A program made the position numbers and the translations under genes. From Bacteroides nordii WAL 11050 = JCM 12987 (GTDB lineage Bacteria; Bacteroidota; Bacteroidia; Bacteroidales; Bacteroidaceae), in assembly GCA_000613465.1 (NCBI GenBank), contig BAJA01000018.1:37334-101333 (forward strand): 64,000 nucleotides of DNA, written 5' to 3'. Positions 13,712 to 25,123 of the stretch are shown piece after piece. Position 1 is the stretch's first letter. Every line of letters begins with the position of its first letter. Below the pieces are notes generated by a model. The model had not been told where the DNA came from and made no database searches. It saw only the letters and a list, made by a program, of their open reading frames with translations.

Positions 13712-13740
13712 CAAAATTACTCATTTTTTTGAGATTCAAA
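13712..13740 (-). promoter_or_regulatory. Promoter of guaB
   Basis: On the - strand TTTG (13740-13737) and TAATTTTG (13719-13712) are separated by 17 bases, close to the Bacteroides consensus. The spacer contains the palindrome CTCAAAAAAATGAG, a possible operator. Confidence 0.6.
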
Positions 13741-14190
13741 GGTATGGGAGAACTTTTTTTATTTTTATATCTGTTTTCTTGTCGTGAATGCTTCACTCTT
13801 CTATGCATCATTTTCTCTTTTCTTGATCTTTATATTGTTCTTTTAGTTTGTATAATTACTCTTTTACTTTCTATTTTTCAATATTTTCGGAGTCTGCTAA
13901 ACAATTTGAATGTATAATTCGTTGTTATATCAGTCGGATTGATTTTGTGCGTTTCCCTCATCTCCATTATACTCAATGTCTGATCAATAAGATTGATATA
14001 AGAATATAAATAGTATTTCGTTTGTTTAATTCCTATACCATGAAGGGGCAGGATTTGAATCGTGAAGGAGCACGTAAAATAAGATCACCTACTCACGCTG
14101 TGAATAGGGCAGCATTACTTCTTTTTAAAGTCTGCTGAATAGTTTCTGATTTTTACAAACTACTTTCTTTCAATTTAAATTTTATAAAAA
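13741..14190. other. Gene-free AT-rich interval upstream of the HTCS gene
   Basis: No convincing frame is present on either strand. It separates divergent guaB and the HTCS gene and should contain the HTCS promoter, but I could not pick one confidently. Confidence 0.5.
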
Positions 14191-17100
14191 ATGAAATATG
14201 CATTATTTATTGTTATAATGATGTATGGCTTAGTGTGTAATGCCGGCATCTGTAAACACGTATCAGGAAATGGAGAAACAGATAACCGGTCTATTTTCCG
14301 AATTCAGCAAGACGTGTGCGGATACATGTGGTTTTTGACTTATAACGGGATAAATCGCTATGATGGCACTTCTTTGAAACACTATGATTTACAGGCTGAT
14401 AACGACTCGATTGACTTTTATTCAGTTAATAGCGAACTTTTTACTGATAGTAAAAAAGAATTGTGGGTGCTTACGCGAGATGGTTATTTGTTATCCTATA
14501 ACAGGAGCTGTGACCGTTTTGAAGGTTATTCTGACTTTCGAAAGCATATGGAAGGAACGTTTATGTTTCTAACTCTTGATAGTTTGGATAATTTTTGGTT
14601 TTGTAGCAAAGATGAATTGTATGTCTGCTATTTACCTACCAAGGCCGTACGTCGGATACAGCACCCTTTTGTATATAACAGGAATATTGCCTGTGGGGAA
14701 TAGTCAGTATTATCTCAGCTCTGATCGGGGTGTTTTTTCTTTTTCTTTGTTGGATGAGAGTATTACAGATATTTCTCAGGAACTGTCGGGAGGACACTGT
14801 AAGCAGATATATAATCTGTTTTACTCTCCCAAGTGGCATAATCTTGTCATTGTTGACCGGTCGCAAGGGATAAATATTTTTGATTGCGATAATAATGAAC
14901 TACTCTGTTCTCATAAAAGCTGGAAGGATCTTCGGGTAAATAACCTGAAGTTATTGGGAGAGGATAATCTTCTGATTGCTACCGATGGAGTAGGAGTTTT
15001 TCAAATGAATATGGAGAATTATCAGATCACTCCTTTTCTCGATACTGATATTGGAAAAGAAATGGGTATCCGCAGTAATCGAATTGCCGATTTGTATGTG
15101 GATGAATACCAACGCCTATGGGTTGCTGATTTTCCGGATGGAATAACGATGTATACGCCACCTGGTCAGGAAAGATATAAATGGTTCAGGCACATTGAAG
15201 GAAATAATCAATCGCTACTTAATGACAGGGTAAATGCTGTGCTGAGGGATTCGGAAGGGCATATTTGGTTTGCTACCGATAAGGGAGTTTGTTGTTATTC
15301 TCCTGAGACTCATCAGTGGCAGGAGCTGACATCAAACTTACCTTGTAAGTTATACACCTCTCTTTGTGAATTGCCTTCGGGAGATATTTGTGTGGCCAAC
15401 TATATGCATGGATTATTTCTGATTCGTAAAGATGAAATGGAAATAGGGGATAAATTTGCTGATGCAATATCTGCCAATGTAGTTTTTCCAAAAGACGATA
15501 CTTATGTATGGATAGGTACTGACTGTGGGTTATATTTACTAAATGGGAAAACTCAGGAATGGAAAAGGATTAACTTGCCTGTGTCTTCACAACCTTTTAT
15601 CCGTTCACTCTATCAGGATGAATATGGAAAGCTTTATGTTGGTACAGGGGGGAAGGGGTTATTAATTATAAATCAGGAAGAGGATCAGACTGAAATTTAT
15701 GCCAGTGAATACATTCGTGACATTTCTTTGATTGTACCGGATGGAGATTGTATGTTGATAGGAACCGGAAAAGAACTTTATAATTTTAATCCGGCGAATA
15801 AGGAATTTCATTTATTATTGGGAGGAATTGACAATCTTACTTCCGGAAGTTCTTTGAGGGACGGAATTTTAATGTTGGGCACCTCTATGGGAGCATTCCG
15901 GTTTGATAAACAGGCATCATTTTCGTTGAATGGTATTCATCCATATCTGTATTTGGATAATTTTAGTATTTTACATCAGCTGATTACTACTACCACGAAG
16001 AATACTCCCCTAAACCATGCTCTGAATTATACGAAAGTGTTGAATTTGGGTTATGATCAAAATACATTCTCATTTACAGCTGCTACTATAAATTATGATG
16101 CGTCTGAATTGATTCTGTATTCATGGAAATTAAATAACCGGAAGTGGACTCCACCTACCCGAAAAAATCTTATTTCTTTTTCCAATCTTACTCCGGGAGA
16201 ACATCTGGTGTCTGTGCGGGCAGTATCCGCGCAGAATGGTAATCCGATTTCACAAAGAAATATGCGGGTCATCATACATCCCCCCTTGTGGCAAACGAGA
16301 GGGGCTTTTTTATGCTATGGCATATTGATCGTGTTATTGGGATTTCTGTTTGTTTATCTTTGGTTGGTATGGAGACAGAGAAACTTATCCAGGGAAACAG
16401 TGAAAGTCTTTGTTAGTGCCGCCCGTGATGTGTGTATGCCATTGACATTGATTAAAAATCCATTGGAAAATCTATGTCGGCAGTATTCTTCGGATACTCT
16501 TAAAAATATTTTGCAACAGATCAAAGGTATTGATAGTATGTTTACTAATTTAGTTACTGTTGGGCGTATAACTTCTCATCCCCGACGGCTCTCTTTACTC
16601 GAAACAGAGTTGAATACTTACTTGGGTGAAACAATAGAATCCATATCTTCTTCTGTAAAGCAGAAAAAAATAAAATTGCATTGGGAAGGAACCCCCGGTT
16701 TTGCACATGTTTGGATTGATAAAGAAAAGATGACGGCCATATTACAGGGGCTATTAGAAATGATAGTTGATTGTATGAATGAGGGAGAAAGTATCGAAAT
16801 AGTTACTGTATATACTTTGCGAAACTGGAAAATTAAATTAGAATTTACAGATAATGACTGTGTTAAAAAAAAAATGCTATATCACAAAAAAGGGAAGGAA
16901 ACTTACTCATTTGGCGTAATAAGTTGGTTGCTAATCCGTAGATTAATACAATTACATAAAGGAAAAATTCTTTTCTGTTCAAACAAAAATAAAAAAGCAT
17001 CTGTCATTCTTACTTTCCCTATCGTTTTCAGAAAATTCTCAAGTGTGCAGGATTCATTGTCAGTTACTTCATTATTCAGAACTTCATTTTCTACTTATAA

Positions 17101-17938
17101 AAAACATCCGGATGAGGAGGCTTTTTTGTTGAGAGACACCGTTTACGGGAAGTTTTCAGAAAGAGAAAATCGAGAGAAGCATTCTATCCTGTTGGTGGAA
17201 GAAAATCGAGAATTCAGTTCATTCTTAATACAGGTGTTATCAGAAGAATACAATGTTTATACGGTATCTAAAGCAGAGTCTATCTGTGATGTAATACGTA
17301 AAGAACGACCGGAGGTTGTACTTTTGGCTGAGGCTTTTGATATGATTTCGGGAGAAAAACTTTGTCTTCAAATAAAATCTGATGTGAAAACTGCTCATAT
17401 TCCTGTTATTCTATTCAAAGATCCTGTGAATGTGGGAGATGATTCTCAAAGAGTGGCAGATTGTTGTTTGGCGTTGCCTCTCGATATATCTCGCCTGCGG
17501 GTAGAGATAAACAACTTAATATTTAATCGCCGGATTATAAGAAAAAGATATATAACATTGGTACTTGGTGGTAAAGATGAGTCTAAATCCGATCTTGAAG
17601 ATGCTTTCTCCGGAGATGAACAAAATTTTCTTGATAAAGTACGGAGGCTCGTGGAGGAGAATCTTTCCAATCCCGATTTTAATGTGGATATGCTTAGTGC
17701 TGAAATGAATATGAGCCGGTCCGGTTTTTATACCAGGATCAAATCGATCACTCATCAGGCACCGGCCGACTACATTCGTACGGTGAAGCTGAATAAAGCG
17801 TTGATTCTATTGATGAGTAAAAAATATACGGTAGCCGAGGTAGCAGATCTTACAGGTTTTAGTGATCCGAAATACTTCCGGGAGGTTTTTAAGAAGTATT
17901 ACGGGGAATCGCCCAAAAAGTTTGTGAATAGTTTATAA
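14191..17938 (+). CDS. Hybrid two-component system (HTCS)-type regulator with degenerate kinase and receiver (frameshifted)
   Basis: Membrane-spanning sensor/regulator of the kind that controls polysaccharide loci. In order: signal peptide, beta-propeller sensor repeats (about 20-600, WFLTYNGINRYDG and similar), Y_Y_Y domain (about 620-695), one membrane segment (about 703-725), a DHp-like helix pair, an ATPase-like domain, a receiver-like domain (about 997-1110) and a C-terminal AraC HTH (about 1150-1248). The DHp motif reads AARDVCMPLTLI, so the phospho-His is replaced by Arg (codon 16424-16426). The N and G boxes of the ATPase are not recognisable. In the receiver VLLAEAFDM puts Ala (17327-17329) at the phospho-Asp position. 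The frame changes between about 14657 and 14705; removing one base gives 1248 residues. It probably signals without phosphotransfer; its target is unknown, with the nearby starch locus one candidate. Confidence 0.85.
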
Positions 17939-17955
17939 CCGGAGGTTAGTGAAAT

Positions 17956-17996
17956 GAAAATCCGTGTAAATCCTATTAGGATATATGCGGATTTTC
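17956..17996 (+). terminator. Hairpin after the HTCS gene
   Basis: GAAAATCCG (17956-17964) and CGGATTTTC (17988-17996) form a perfect 9-bp stem, extended inside by ATCC/GGAT. It ends one base before the dinB -7 box, so it probably isolates the two transcripts. Confidence 0.65.
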
Positions 17997-17997
17997 T

Positions 17998-18005
17998 TAT
18001 ATTTG
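17998..18005 (+). promoter_or_regulatory. -7 box of dinB
   Basis: TATATTTG fits TAnnTTTG and lies 19 bases before the GTG start of dinB. Confidence 0.55.
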
Positions 18006-18024
18006 ATCCTCGAAACAAAAGATT

Positions 18025-19113
18025 GTGGAGCGAAAAATAATTCATATTGACATGGACGCATTTTATGCTTCCGTAGAGCAGCGGGATAATCCGGAACTGC
18101 GTGGCAAACCGCTTGCTGTAGGGCATTCGGAAGAACGGGGTGTAGTGGCGGCTGCCAGCTATGAGGCTCGTCGTTATGGGGTACGTTCGGCCATGGCATC
18201 GCAAAAAGCCAAGCGTTTGTGTCCACAATTGATCTTTGTTCCCGGACGAATGGAAGTGTATAAATCCGTATCACGTCAGATACATGAAATATTTCATGAT
18301 TATACGGATATCATTGAACCACTTTCACTGGATGAGGCTTTCCTGGATGTGACGGAGAACAAACAAGGAATCCGGCTTGCTGTAGATATAGCTTGTGAAA
18401 TTAAAAAACGTATTCGGGAAGAATTGAACCTGGTAGCTTCCGCCGGCGTGTCTTACAATAAATTTTTGGCAAAGATTGCTTCGGACTATCGTAAACCCGA
18501 CGGCTTGTGTACCATTCATCCGGATCAGGCAATGGATTTTATAGCTACTCTGCCTATTGAATCATTTTGGGGAGTAGGGCCAGTGACCGCTAAAAAAATG
18601 CATTCTTTGGGTATTCATAATGGATTACAGTTACGCACATGTTCGGTGGAAATGCTTATCCGGCAGTTTGGTAAGGTTGGTACATTGTATTATGATTTTG
18701 CCCGTGGAGTAGATCTTCGCCCGGTAGAAGCTATTCGCATCCGTAAATCTATTGGTTGCGAACGAACATTAGAGAAAGATATCTCTTTACACTCTTCAGT
18801 TATTATTGAACTGTATCATGTGGCAGTGGAGCTGGTAGAGAGATTACATCGAAAGGAATTTAGAGGAAATACACTGACGTTAAAGATTAAGTTTCATGAT
18901 TTTAGTCAGATAACGCGTAGTATCACCCAGGTTAATGAACTGATGAATTTGGATAAGATTCTTCCCTTAGCAAAACAGTTATTAAAAGAGGTGGATTATG
19001 AACATCACCCTATTCGGTTGATAGGACTTTCTGTTTCCAATCCGAAAGATGAAATGGAAGAGCAACACGGAGTGTGGGAACAACTTAGTTTTGAATTTAG
19101 TGACTGGGGATAA
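18025..19113 (+). CDS. dinB: DNA polymerase IV (Y family)
   Basis: Error-prone translesion polymerase. Visible motifs: HIDMDAFYASVEQ at the N terminus with the first metal-binding Asp, YEARRYGVRSAM in the fingers, SLDEAFLDVT (catalytic Asp-Glu near 102-103), and the helix-hairpin-helix WGVGPVTAKKMHSLG. The little-finger domain follows (about 240-340). The GTG at 18025 is the only start that keeps the conserved MERKIIHIDMDAF opening. At 362 residues it has normal length. The C terminus QLSFEF resembles a beta-clamp binding peptide. Confidence 0.95.
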   Translation: MERKIIHIDMDAFYASVEQRDNPELRGKPLAVGHSEERGVVAAASYEARRYGVRSAMASQKAKRLCPQLIFVPGRMEVYKSVSRQIHEIFHDYTDIIEPLSLDEAFLDVTENKQGIRLAVDIACEIKKRIREELNLVASAGVSYNKFLAKIASDYRKPDGLCTIHPDQAMDFIATLPIESFWGVGPVTAKKMHSLGIHNGLQLRTCSVEMLIRQFGKVGTLYYDFARGVDLRPVEAIRIRKSIGCERTLEKDISLHSSVIIELYHVAVELVERLHRKEFRGNTLTLKIKFHDFSQITRSITQVNELMNLDKILPLAKQLLKEVDYEHHPIRLIGLSVSNPKDEMEEQHGVWEQLSFEFSDWG

Positions 19114-19166
19114 GGATTACAAAGTAGATATATAATGTGATGATAATACATTTTATAGGTAATAAA

Positions 19167-19198
19167 TTTGCTGTAAAACAGAATATTATATATCTTTG
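19167..19198 (+). promoter_or_regulatory. Promoter of the methyltransferase-rsgA pair
   Basis: TTTG (19167-19170), 20 bases, TATCTTTG (19191-19198). Transcription would begin near 19205, leaving a leader of about 185 bases before the first gene. Confidence 0.7.
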
Positions 19199-19202
19199 CA
19201 GC

Positions 19203-19390
19203 ATGACAATGACTTTTAAATCGGATTTGGTTTTATAAACAATCTGTATTTCTGATACAGATTGTCCTTTCGTTTGCTCTCGGATAACCCTTTTCGAGAG
19301 TGGTTTTCTATTATTATAATTCATGTTTAATCTACGTACAATGATGAAGGCATTGTTATGCTTTCCGTGTACGTAAAATATATTAAGATA
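19203..19390 (+). promoter_or_regulatory. Structured 5' leader with a possible leader peptide and three hairpins
   Basis: An 11-codon frame (MTMTFKSDLVL) at 19203-19238 ends in TAA. It is followed by a perfect 11-bp hairpin ACAATCTGTAT/ATACAGATTGT (19239-19265). A second hairpin CTCTCG/CGAGAG (19277-19300) is followed by TGGTTTTCT. A third long-range pairing is TACGTACA...TGTACGTA (about 19334-19377), just before the start codon. The arrangement looks like an attenuator, but no known riboswitch class is recognised. Confidence 0.5.
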
Positions 19391-20170
19391 ATGAGTAACG
19401 AAAATAAAACAATTCACGATTTCGAACTTAATTTAATCTGTGATTTTTTTTCCAATATGGAACGACAAGGACCTGGAAGTCCTGAAGTAACACTGAAAGC
19501 ATTGGGTTTTACGGATAACCTCAATGATAAATCTCTTATTGCCGATATTGGTTGTGGAACAGGTGGTCAGACAATGGTATTGGCTCAAAATGTTCCGGGG
19601 AAGATTATCGGGCTTGATTTTCTTCCTAATTTTATTGAGATTTTCAATCGTAATGCAAGGCAGTTGGGTTTGCAAGACAGGGTAAAAGGTATTGTGGGTT
19701 CAATGGATAATCTTCCTTTTCAAAATGAAGAATTAGATATGATTTGGTCGGAAGGAGCCATATATAATATTGGCTTTGAGCGTGGACTGAATGAGTGGCG
19801 CAAGTATTTGAAAACAGGAGGGTATATTGCTATTTCTGAAAGTTCGTGGTTTACAGATGAGCGCCCAGCGGAAATCAATAAATTCTGGATGGATGCATAT
19901 CCTGAGATAGATACAATTCCTCACCAAATAGCCAAAATATGTAAAGCGGGATATCTTCCTGTTGCTACATTTATTCTGCCGGAAAATTGCTGGACAGAAC
20001 ATTACTTTGCTCTGAAAATTGCAGCCCAGGAGATTTTTCTTAATAAATATGCAGGAAATGAAACAGCCGAAGAATTTAGTGCACTTCAATCTGTTGAAGA
20101 AGAACTGTACCGTAAGTATAAAGAATTCTATGGTTATGTATTTTTCATCGCTAAAAAGATAAGACAATGA
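19391..20170 (+). CDS. SAM-dependent class I methyltransferase
   Basis: Transfers methyl from S-adenosylmethionine to an unidentified acceptor. Motif I is [13 protein letters not shown] (about residues 48-60), followed by the acidic loop GLDFLPNF and the post-I region GSMDNLPF, the pattern of UbiE/Methyltransf_11 proteins. I choose the ATG at 19391 ([14 protein letters not shown]) because the upstream ATG adds a poorly conserved stretch that falls in the leader structure. Length 259 residues. The stop overlaps the start of rsgA (ATGA), implying translational coupling. Substrate not predictable from sequence. Confidence 0.88.
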   Translation: MSNENKTIHDFELNLICDFFSNMERQGPGSPEVTLKALGFTDNLNDKSLIADIGCGTGGQTMVLAQNVPGKIIGLDFLPNFIEIFNRNARQLGLQDRVKGIVGSMDNLPFQNEELDMIWSEGAIYNIGFERGLNEWRKYLKTGGYIAISESSWFTDERPAEINKFWMDAYPEIDTIPHQIAKICKAGYLPVATFILPENCWTEHYFALKIAAQEIFLNKYAGNETAEEFSALQSVEEELYRKYKEFYGYVFFIAKKIRQ

Positions 20171-21222
20171 TTAATTTAAATAATTATGGTTGGAATAGTA
20201 GATTAAACCAATTGAAACAAAAATCAACATATAGCACTTTTACTCATGGACGAATATCCATTGTACACCGTACCTGTTATGAAGTTATTTCTGAGAATGG
20301 ACTATTTCAGTGTGAACTCACAGGAAATATGATGTATGGAAAATCGGATTTTGAATTACCTTGTACTGGCGATTGGATAATATTTCAACCGTTCGATGAT
20401 AATAAAGGGATTATAGTTGATATGTTACCTCGTGAACGGACATTGTATCGCAGGAAAAGTGGAACAGTTGCGGATAAGCAAGCTATTGCTTCATATATTG
20501 ATAAAGCGTTTATCGTGCAAAGTCTTGATAATAATTTCAATGTTCGCAGAATCGAACGCTTTATGGTTCAACTATTGGAAGAAAATATTAATTCTGTATT
20601 GGTACTTAATAAAGCAGATTGTGATTTTGATAAGCGGAAAGTTGATGAGCAAATGAAACATATTGTTCGTCAGATACCGGTATTTTTTACCAGTATCTAC
20701 CAATCTCAGACTATTCTACAATTACGGGAATCGATATCAAAAGGTGAAACGGTTGTATTTGTCGGTTCCTCAGGTGTCGGAAAAAGTTCATTGGTTAATG
20801 CATTATACGGAAAAACGGTATTGCTTACGTCTGGTGTAAGTTTGGCCACGGGAAAAGGAAGGCATACTTCAACCCGGCGGGAAATGGTGCTAATGGACGA
20901 ATCTGGAGTTTTAATCGATACTCCGGGAATCCGGGAATTTGGTTTAGCTATTGATAATTCCGATTCACTTATAGAAGCTTTGGAAATCTCTGATTATGCG
21001 AATATGTGTCGCTTCAGAGATTGCAGACATATAAATGAACCAGGATGTGCCGTTTTAGAAGCAGTAAACCGTGGTGTATTAGACCATAAAATTTATGAGA
21101 GTTATTTGAAACTTCGACGGGAAGCTTGGCATTTCTCCGCTTCGGAACATGAAAAACGTAGAAAGGATAAATCTTTTGCGAAACTAGTGGAAGAAGTAAA
21201 GAAGCGTAAGGTTAATTTCTAA
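20167..21222 (+). CDS. rsgA: Ribosome small-subunit-dependent GTPase A-type protein
   Basis: Circularly permuted GTPase that checks late 30S maturation. An OB-fold N terminus (about 1-70) is followed by permuted GTPase motifs: G4 LNKAD, then G1 [10 protein letters not shown]3 DTPG, and the C-terminal zinc finger [14 protein letters not shown]. At 351 residues it is normal for the family. It overlaps the methyltransferase by four bases. Bacteroides genomes often carry more than one RsgA-like gene, so this may be an auxiliary paralogue rather than the housekeeping copy; only comparison with the rest of the genome could tell. Confidence 0.9.
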   Translation: MINLNNYGWNSRLNQLKQKSTYSTFTHGRISIVHRTCYEVISENGLFQCELTGNMMYGKSDFELPCTGDWIIFQPFDDNKGIIVDMLPRERTLYRRKSGTVADKQAIASYIDKAFIVQSLDNNFNVRRIERFMVQLLEENINSVLVLNKADCDFDKRKVDEQMKHIVRQIPVFFTSIYQSQTILQLRESISKGETVVFVGSSGVGKSSLVNALYGKTVLLTSGVSLATGKGRHTSTRREMVLMDESGVLIDTPGIREFGLAIDNSDSLIEALEISDYANMCRFRDCRHINEPGCAVLEAVNRGVLDHKIYESYLKLRREAWHFSASEHEKRRKDKSFAKLVEEVKKRKVNF

Positions 21223-21231
21223 TTTTTATTT

Positions 21232-21392
21232 AAAGAGAAGGTGTGTCAAAAGTCTGAGAAAGCTATCAATATGTAACTTTAGAAACGCAGATTAACACAA
21301 ATGACCGCGGATTTAATTTAATCTTTGTGTAAATTAGCGTTAATCTGCGCTTTAATGATGGTTAATTTACTTTATTGACACACCCTCTCTTT
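21232..21392. repeat. MITE-like palindromic repeat, copy 1 of 3
   Basis: A 161-bp element with 18-base terminal inverted repeats (21232-21249 and 21375-21392, 17 of 18 matching; inner ends TGTGTCAA/TTGACACA). Inside is AAACGCAGATTAAC...AGCGTTAATCTGCG, shared with the elements at 33345 and 40401. The segment AATATGTAACTTTAGAAACG is identical to the 40401 copy. It has no coding capacity and may also terminate rsgA transcripts. Confidence 0.7.
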
Positions 21393-21542
21393 TATTTCAA
21401 TATAGACATAGATTTAGGAGATAATTTTGATTATAGCCTGGAATTAACCGATGAATTTCAGGTAAATGAATTGTATAGATAAAAAGAAAGCGGAGAACCA
21501 ATTTGACTCTTCGCTTTTGTTACATATAATATAGTGGTGTGT

Positions 21543-21689
21543 TTACATGGCAATCTGCTTTGAAAGCAGTTTTTGAAGTTGGCCATTCAAAGTCTGGCAC
21601 ATTGTTCCGTTTCCCATTGCATGATAACGTTTAATACGATACTGCAACATCATAATTTTTTCATTTGCATTCTTTTTCATAATCTTCAT
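21543..21689 (-). CDS. Small basic hypothetical protein (48 aa)
   Basis: ATG at 21689 to TAA at 21543 on the - strand encodes 48 residues beginning MKIMKKNANEKIMMLQYR and ending LQKLLSKQIAM. It is preceded by GTGGAGGGC, a plausible ribosome site 8-13 bases upstream. A -7-like TATCTTTG (21759-21752, - strand) lies 63 bases farther upstream. The protein is Lys/Arg-rich and predicted helical, with no recognisable domain. The promoter, ribosome site and codon pattern argue that it is real; function unknown. Confidence 0.6.
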   Translation of the reverse strand: MKIMKKNANEKIMMLQYRIKRYHAMGNGTMCQTLNGQLQKLLSKQIAM

Positions 21690-21939
21690 CTTTTTTTGCC
21701 CTCCACGTTTTGAAGAGCGGTTTTACATCTTGTTTTCTCTATTAACACTGCAAAGATACGAAAAGTTCACGGAAAACATGTTGTGCAACATAAAAAATAT
21801 GCTTTTCACCCTCTTTTTTCTTAAAAGAGACCGAAATGACAAGTGGATATTACAAATATATTACATAACTTTGTATTCTATGATACTATTCCAGTTGAGC
21901 GGATTTTGATTGTGCCTTATTATATAATATAGAAATAAA

Positions 21940-24605
21940 ATGAAAACATCGATTCACTTTTTCTCGTGCCTTTTGTTGGCTGTTTTCTTATTATCCTGTG
22001 GTGAGACTCATTTCCTGAAGGAGGAAGCATATCGTAACCAGGTGAAAGCTGATTTCGGAATAAAACAATTACAACTTCCTTTGGGTGATTTGTTTGCTAT
22101 CTTTAATGATTCTACGTTGACTATTGCAGAACGGGAAGCGTTGATGTTTTTGTATGCTTATATGCCTATAGGAGATATCACTGACTATTCGGGAGACTAT
22201 TATCTGGAAAATATCCGTTTGTCTGAGCAGGCCCGGCAAGAGATGCCCTGGGGAAAGAAGATCCCAGAAGATGTTTTTCGTCATTTCGTACTTCCTGTCC
22301 GGGTGAATAATGAAAATCTGGATAATTCCCGTAGTGTGTTTTATGGTGAGCTGAAAGAACGCATTAAAAAACTTTCGATGCAGGATGCTATTCTTGAAGT
22401 AAATCACTGGTGCCATGAGAAAGTGGTTTATCGTCCGAGTGATGCCCGTACCAGTTCACCGTTAGCTTCTGTCAAGACGGCTTACGGACGTTGTGGTGAG
22501 GAGTCTACCTTTACCGTAGCTGCACTTCGGGCGGTGGGGATTCCTGCCCGGCAGGTATATACTCCGCGTTGGGCACACACAGATGATAATCATGCCTGGG
22601 TAGAGGCTTGGGCAGATGGTAAATGGTATTTTTTCGGAGCTTGCGAACCGGAGCCTGTCTTGAATTTGGGATGGTTTAACGCACCAGCCAGCCGGGGGAT
22701 GCTGATGCATACAAAAGTATTTGGACGTTATAAAGGAGCAGAAGAAATCATGTATGAAACACCCAACTATACTGAAATTAATGTTATTGAGAACTATGCT
22801 CCTACGGCAAAAGCAGTTGTTACGGTGATAGACGCCGGTGGTAATCCTGTATCGGAGGCTAAAGTGGAGTTTAAGGTATACAATTATGCCGAGTTCTACT
22901 CAGTAGCTACTAAACGTACAGATGACGCCGGTCGGGTTTCATTGACAGCCGGTAAAGGAGATATGTTGGTGTGGGCTTCAAAAGGAGATAATTTCGGATT
23001 CGGTAAACTATCTTTTGGAAAAGAGAATGAACTGATACTTGTCCTTGATAAGAAACCGGGTGAGACGTATTCACTGACACTGGATATTGTTCCTCCTGCC
23101 GAAGGTACGGATTTGCCTGAAGTAACTCCGGAACAGCGGGCAGAAAACAATCGTCGTATGGCACAGGAAGATTCTATTCGTAATGCATATGTGGCTACCT
23201 TTGTCACAGAAGAACAAGGAGTGGCATTTGCTCGTAAGTATGCTATGGATGCTGAGTCTGTATCTCGTCTGTTGGTTGCTTCGAGAGGAAATCATCAGAC
23301 ATTGACCGATTTTCTTTCGGTTGCTGCCAAAGAGAAGAATGCAGAGCTTGCACTTAGTTTGCTCAGGTTGGTTTCAGATAAGGATTTGCGCGATGTAACA
23401 CCGGAAGTGTTGGAAGATCATTTCCGCCATTCCGTTGCCGGGTATTGCGGAGAATATTATTATTCCTCTATTCTCAATCCGCGGATAGCAAATGAAATGC
23501 TGACTCCTTATAAAGAGTTTTTCCAGAAAGCAGTTTCAGCTAATGAGGTGGAACACTATCGAAAAAATCCGCAGGCATTGGTAGCTTGGTGCAAAAAGAA
23601 TATTGCTATTAATAATGAGTTGAATTCACAACGTATTCCTATGTCGCCTGCAGGTGTATGGAAAGCATCGGTAGCTGATGAAAAATCACGGGATATTTTC
23701 TTTGTAGCGCTGGCACGTGCTTTAGGTATTCCTGCCTGGATAGAGAGGTGACAGGAAAAATACAATATAAAGATTTTGCTAATAACAGATTGAAGAATGG
23801 AGAAACCTTCGATGTGGATTTTGAGGTGGCCGAACAGACCCTGGCACCTTCAGGTGTTGTAAAAGCCATTTATCAGCCTATCCGGTCACTCGATAATCCC
23901 AAGTATTACTCTCATTTTACACTGTCACGTTTTAAAGAGGGTACTTTTCATCTGTTGAACTATGATGAAGGTACTACTTCCTGGGAAAATCTGTTGAAGA
24001 ATGGTACACGACTGGATGCCGGTTATTATATGCTTACCACAGGGACCCGCCTTGCCAATGGTTCTGTACTTGCTAATCTCTCTTTCTTCAATGTAGAGAA
24101 AGACCAGGTGACAACGACTGCTTTGACAATGCGGCAAAGTGAAACTCAGGTGCAGGTTATCGGTAATTTTAATTCTGAGTCTATGTATCGTCCGGTAGAG
24201 GGTAGTGATGTGCAAAGTATCTTGCAAGCTTGTGGACGTGGTTACTTTGTTGTGGGTATACTGGGCGCAGGGCAGGAGCCTACCAATCATGCTCTGAAAG
24301 ATATTGCTGCATTGGGTAGCGATTTTGAGAAGTGGGGACGTAAAATGGTATTTCTTTTCCCCGATGAAGAACAGCATAAAAAGTTCCATCCGGCAGAATT
24401 CCCAGGATTACCTTCTACTATTCTTTATGGGGTGGATGTGAACGGAAGCATTCAAAAGCAAATTGCGGAATCTATGAAATTGTCGAATTCCGAAACATTG
24501 CCGATATTTATCATCGCTGATACATTTAATAGGGTAGTCTTTGTCTCTCAGGGATATACTATTGGATTGGGAGAACAATTGATGAAGGTAGTGCATGGTT
24601 TATAG
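21940..24605 (+). CDS. Large transglutaminase-like lipoprotein (frameshifted)
   Basis: Secreted papain-fold protein of the transglutaminase/protease superfamily. The signal peptide ends VFLLSCGE, a lipobox. The catalytic core lies at about 180-250: YGRCGEEST carries the Cys, DDNHAWVEAW the His, and WYFFGACEPEP follows the Asp region. A carboxypeptidase-regulatory-like domain (about 285-365) and an all-helical region follow. A second segment repeats LARALGIPAWIER, echoing ALRAVGIPARQVY. The frame breaks near 23747 (GAGAGGTGAC); one extra G joins IERVTGKIQYKD and gives 888 residues. The C-terminal 150 residues contain a thioredoxin-like stretch (YFVVGILGAGQEPTNHALKDI). Substrate unknown; peptide or glycan-peptide processing is possible. 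Confidence 0.85.
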
Positions 24606-24685
24606 GGAAGACAAGTTGCAATAATAGTTAATTATTTGTGTAGAGTGTGTTTTCATTAAAAATAATTATTACGTTTGCAGCGATT

Positions 24686-25123
24686 ATGATAAAGTATGCA
24701 TTTTACATATTGATAGGTGTATTTTTTGTATTGGGACTGAATATGGCTCCCGGACAAGAATTATCCGGGCTTCAGAATGAAATTGAAGTCCGGGTAGGTG
24801 ATACCCCTCAATCTGTAAAGTCTGCTTGTATTCTATCTTCCAGGACAGATAATGATTGTGTCAGAGATACGCATTCTGTATTTCATGATGAATCATCTGA
24901 TTATAAGGTTTGTGACGGGATTCTTTCCAGCCTCTCCGGTTCAAGGAATGTGGCACCGTTTAAGCTACTGAAATTTAATAAGCCAACTACTGTTATACAG
25001 ATTCTTAGTGCACTCAGTGTTCAGTTACCCGAGAGCAAGTACAGAAATTTACCTTGCAGTACCAGTTGCATGAAGTATTCGTGTGGATACTATATCTATA
25101 CGTTAGCTCATATTCTTATTTAG
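24686..25123 (+). CDS. Hypothetical exported protein
   Basis: The ATG at 24686 (MIKYAFYILIGVFFVLGLN) gives a good signal peptide or membrane anchor ending near APGQE; 145 residues in all. The mature part has six Cys, several near the C terminus (PCSTSCMKYSCGYY). No family is recognised. It stands alone, 80 bases after the transglutaminase gene, and could be expressed with it. Coding status rests on frame length and the signal sequence, so confidence is moderate. Confidence 0.5.
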   Translation: MIKYAFYILIGVFFVLGLNMAPGQELSGLQNEIEVRVGDTPQSVKSACILSSRTDNDCVRDTHSVFHDESSDYKVCDGILSSLSGSRNVAPFKLLKFNKPTTVIQILSALSVQLPESKYRNLPCSTSCMKYSCGYYIYTLAHILI

